Assembly (NCBI GenBank): GCA_003694875.1
Contig: RFJN01000148.1
Coordinates: forward strand, 1-7,336
Reading direction: 5' to 3'
DNA: 7,336 bases
From: Planctomycetota bacterium
GTDB taxonomy: Bacteria > Planctomycetota > J058 > J103
Part shown: in pieces, positions 7,201-7,336 of the stretch
Position numbering within the stretch: position 1 is the stretch's first letter
Layout of the letters: each line of letters starts with the position of its first letter
Program-made: the position numbers and the translations under genes
The notes under the pieces: model-generated
The model's input: only the letters and a program-made list of their open reading frames with translations
Told to the model about the DNA's origin: nothing
Database searches by the model: none

Positions 7201-7336
7201 GCCGCCGTCCTGCTGCGAGAGCGCGGCCGCGATCGAGCCGGCACCGGCCGCGGTCGAGCCGGCCGCAGCCACACCCGGCGTCCAGACCGAGCCGTCCTCG
7301 TCGGCGCGGCTGTCCGCCTGCGCCCCCGGCGCCCAG
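4246..7336 (-). CDS. Large DUF4157 (HEVTH) protein with repetitive stalk and coiled coil, 5' end outside window
   Basis: The frame is open to the right edge (1029 codons visible). GTG 7272 is not taken as the start, because upstream codons give a similar W-P-G containing sequence. In visible-fragment numbering: residues 31-48 and 71-124 carry four copies of an 18-residue DAxSIAASLxxGP-like repeat. About 125-320 is Ala/Gly/Pro/Glu-rich low complexity. About 321-442 is a charged coiled coil. About 443-700 is a mostly acidic linker including LAEQRAF at 649-655. About 702-783 is a DUF4157 domain (VRIHVGQQAAQAA, ARAFTVGTNIYFG, then LLVHEVTHTTQHLEG). The HExxH begins at residue 772 and matches a zinc metallopeptidase motif; no third metal ligand is obvious. 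About 878-911 is a glycine-zipper-like segment (GGGTAGTIAGG, LLGGLLGG) followed by a Lys-rich stretch and an acidic helical tail ending PNPW. DUF4157 proteins commonly accompany eCIS loci and have been discussed as cargo or processing factors; the role here is inferred. No signal peptide can be judged without the true N-terminus. Confidence 0.88.
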   Translation of the reverse strand, partial: WAPGAQADSRADEDGSVWTPGVAAAGSTAAGAGSIAAALSQQDGGGSESAAAASGGIGGALEAGPTAASTDAGSIAASLPQGPDSAEADADAIAASLEGGPAAAEVDAEAIAATVEGGSAPGAETASGGAGGAGGAGELGAGGAGGAEAQAGAGEGQGASGGEPSPAEAALGASIGAEASAGGAQAEESAGFEPGLEAADATVEGSGAGQADSAGQGAVAVSAAAAEDAAPASDTPPQRETSAPEPVLLEAQPPATAGGQGEQGAQSEQGGSPSPAAATTLAAGPALTPAVSATDATHDEAAPQKQQEAGGEAEAGPRPVGAARLAELREDVRSAVEEERRAKAALAQARQAAAGGGELARAELALAEQWAAWVSTFRKAAELRLAHAEAIEAAAGEADAETQAKIERLAAQVREAQAQEKRLRERVEALRRRRDALRDKAATAQQEPAAQEASAPSQPAEEKAGKTESEAAGGSGLAAPEPRSFGDKAAAASFDEVKSGPEAFAESGPGRDEHTTASAVESPSDQGPEPPSLEEAAGGAKPEPGLDTPDMELAAPAVELEKPVVPQPSGKDEYEAATRGFAEGPPSEPVIGPAYGEEMRDDEYVEDARLYRGVDETGPGWNTELVLAKAEFTVDIGANARALEAEAELAEQRAFHAAFRMSPGLRQLDALGAVESEEGEGVGPAPAARDRGRRPRPRGDGMGMPIPEDLKRRIEAVTGRAVDPRVRIHVGQQAAQAAQALEARAFTVGTNIYFGEGEWNPDTPEGFALLVHEVTHTTQHLEGRDRSGKPRRSEPETARQPRWASALDRGTPKLPDRLRRAMRGVALAGEGAERGGAALLQRKSIFSRLFDRLRKEVRSDKNQRKAGRELGKLITRKVGGGTAGTIAGGIERIAGDRASSGLLGGLLGGLRGKGKDAKKDGDGAKKQQLEAEAERNEAAAKRRMTGPGTFSFLQPPPKSPLSLLLGKDQDKDVEVPRTPENYLKRFMDYFHVRKSMREDEFVDMLAERVMDLLEEELVTERERRQPNPW
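4609..4632 (-). repeat. Perfect tandem 12-bp repeat encoding LLGG twice
   Basis: The plus-strand 12-mer CCCGCCGAGCAG occurs twice back to back (4609-4620 and 4621-4632), giving LLGGLLGG within the glycine-rich C-terminal part of the DUF4157 protein. Confidence 0.7.
6964..7125 (-). repeat. Three tandem 54-bp (18-aa) coding repeats in the DUF4157 protein
   Basis: Units at 7125-7072, 7071-7018 and 7017-6964 encode DAGSIAASLPQGPDSAEA, DADAIAASLEGGPAAAEV and DAEAIAATVEGGSAPGAE. The consensus is D-A-x-[SA]-I-A-A-[ST]-[LV]-x-x-G. A GATCG pentamer recurs at exactly 54-nt spacing (7003, 7057, 7111). A fourth degenerate unit lies further toward the N-terminus (7245-7192, AGSIAAALS-like), off the 54-nt register. 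Such repeats form flexible or helical stalks and can vary in copy number. Confidence 0.75.

Noticed and set aside
7270..7272. GTG 7272 as the start of the DUF4157 protein
   Set aside because: The frame stays open to the window edge with sequence of the same character (tryptophan-proline-glycine motifs, acidic residues), so the true start is most likely upstream.

Overview
This window is part of an extracellular contractile injection system (eCIS) locus, a phage-tail-like particle related to the Photorhabdus virulence cassette and the antifeeding prophage. The DNA is very GC-rich with strongly G/C-ending codons and Shine-Dalgarno sites. This suits a high-GC bacterium such as a Myxococcota or related proteobacterial-type lineage, an actinobacterium or a gemmatimonad. 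Nothing here fixes the phylum.

Layout, read in the main (minus) direction from right to left. Positions 7336-4246 hold the 3' part of a very large gene whose start lies outside the window. Its protein is a long Ala/Gly/Pro/Glu-rich stalk with 18-residue repeats and a coiled coil, followed by a DUF4157 domain with an HEVTH motif and a glycine-rich C-terminal part. Next, 4162-3542 encodes a 206-aa helical protein of unknown function. A small gene at 3025-3489 lies on the opposite strand, convergent with it, and a perfect 12-bp stem at its stop codon separates the two. By eye the two small proteins share two sequence blocks and may be diverged paralogues in inverted orientation. Then come the structural genes: a DUF4255 (Pvc16-like) protein at 2887-2180, the contractile tail sheath at 1921-722 and the inner tail tube at 522-55.

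Regulation. A sigma70-type promoter with a perfect TTGACA -35 box lies just upstream of the DUF4255 gene. It probably starts the DUF4255-sheath-tube transcript as a unit separate from the DUF4157/206-aa genes. Each structural gene is followed within about 15 nt by a GC-rich hairpin with a three-base loop, and the gaps between these genes are long (258 and 197 nt). This suggests the differential expression expected when sheath and tube are needed in many copies.

Working together: the tube subunits stack into the inner tube, the sheath wraps it and contracts to drive it out, and DUF4255 protein probably acts at the tail terminus or in assembly. The DUF4157 protein is a candidate cargo or accessory protein. 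Baseplate, spike, LysM and AAA+ ATPase genes are absent and would be expected past the left edge.
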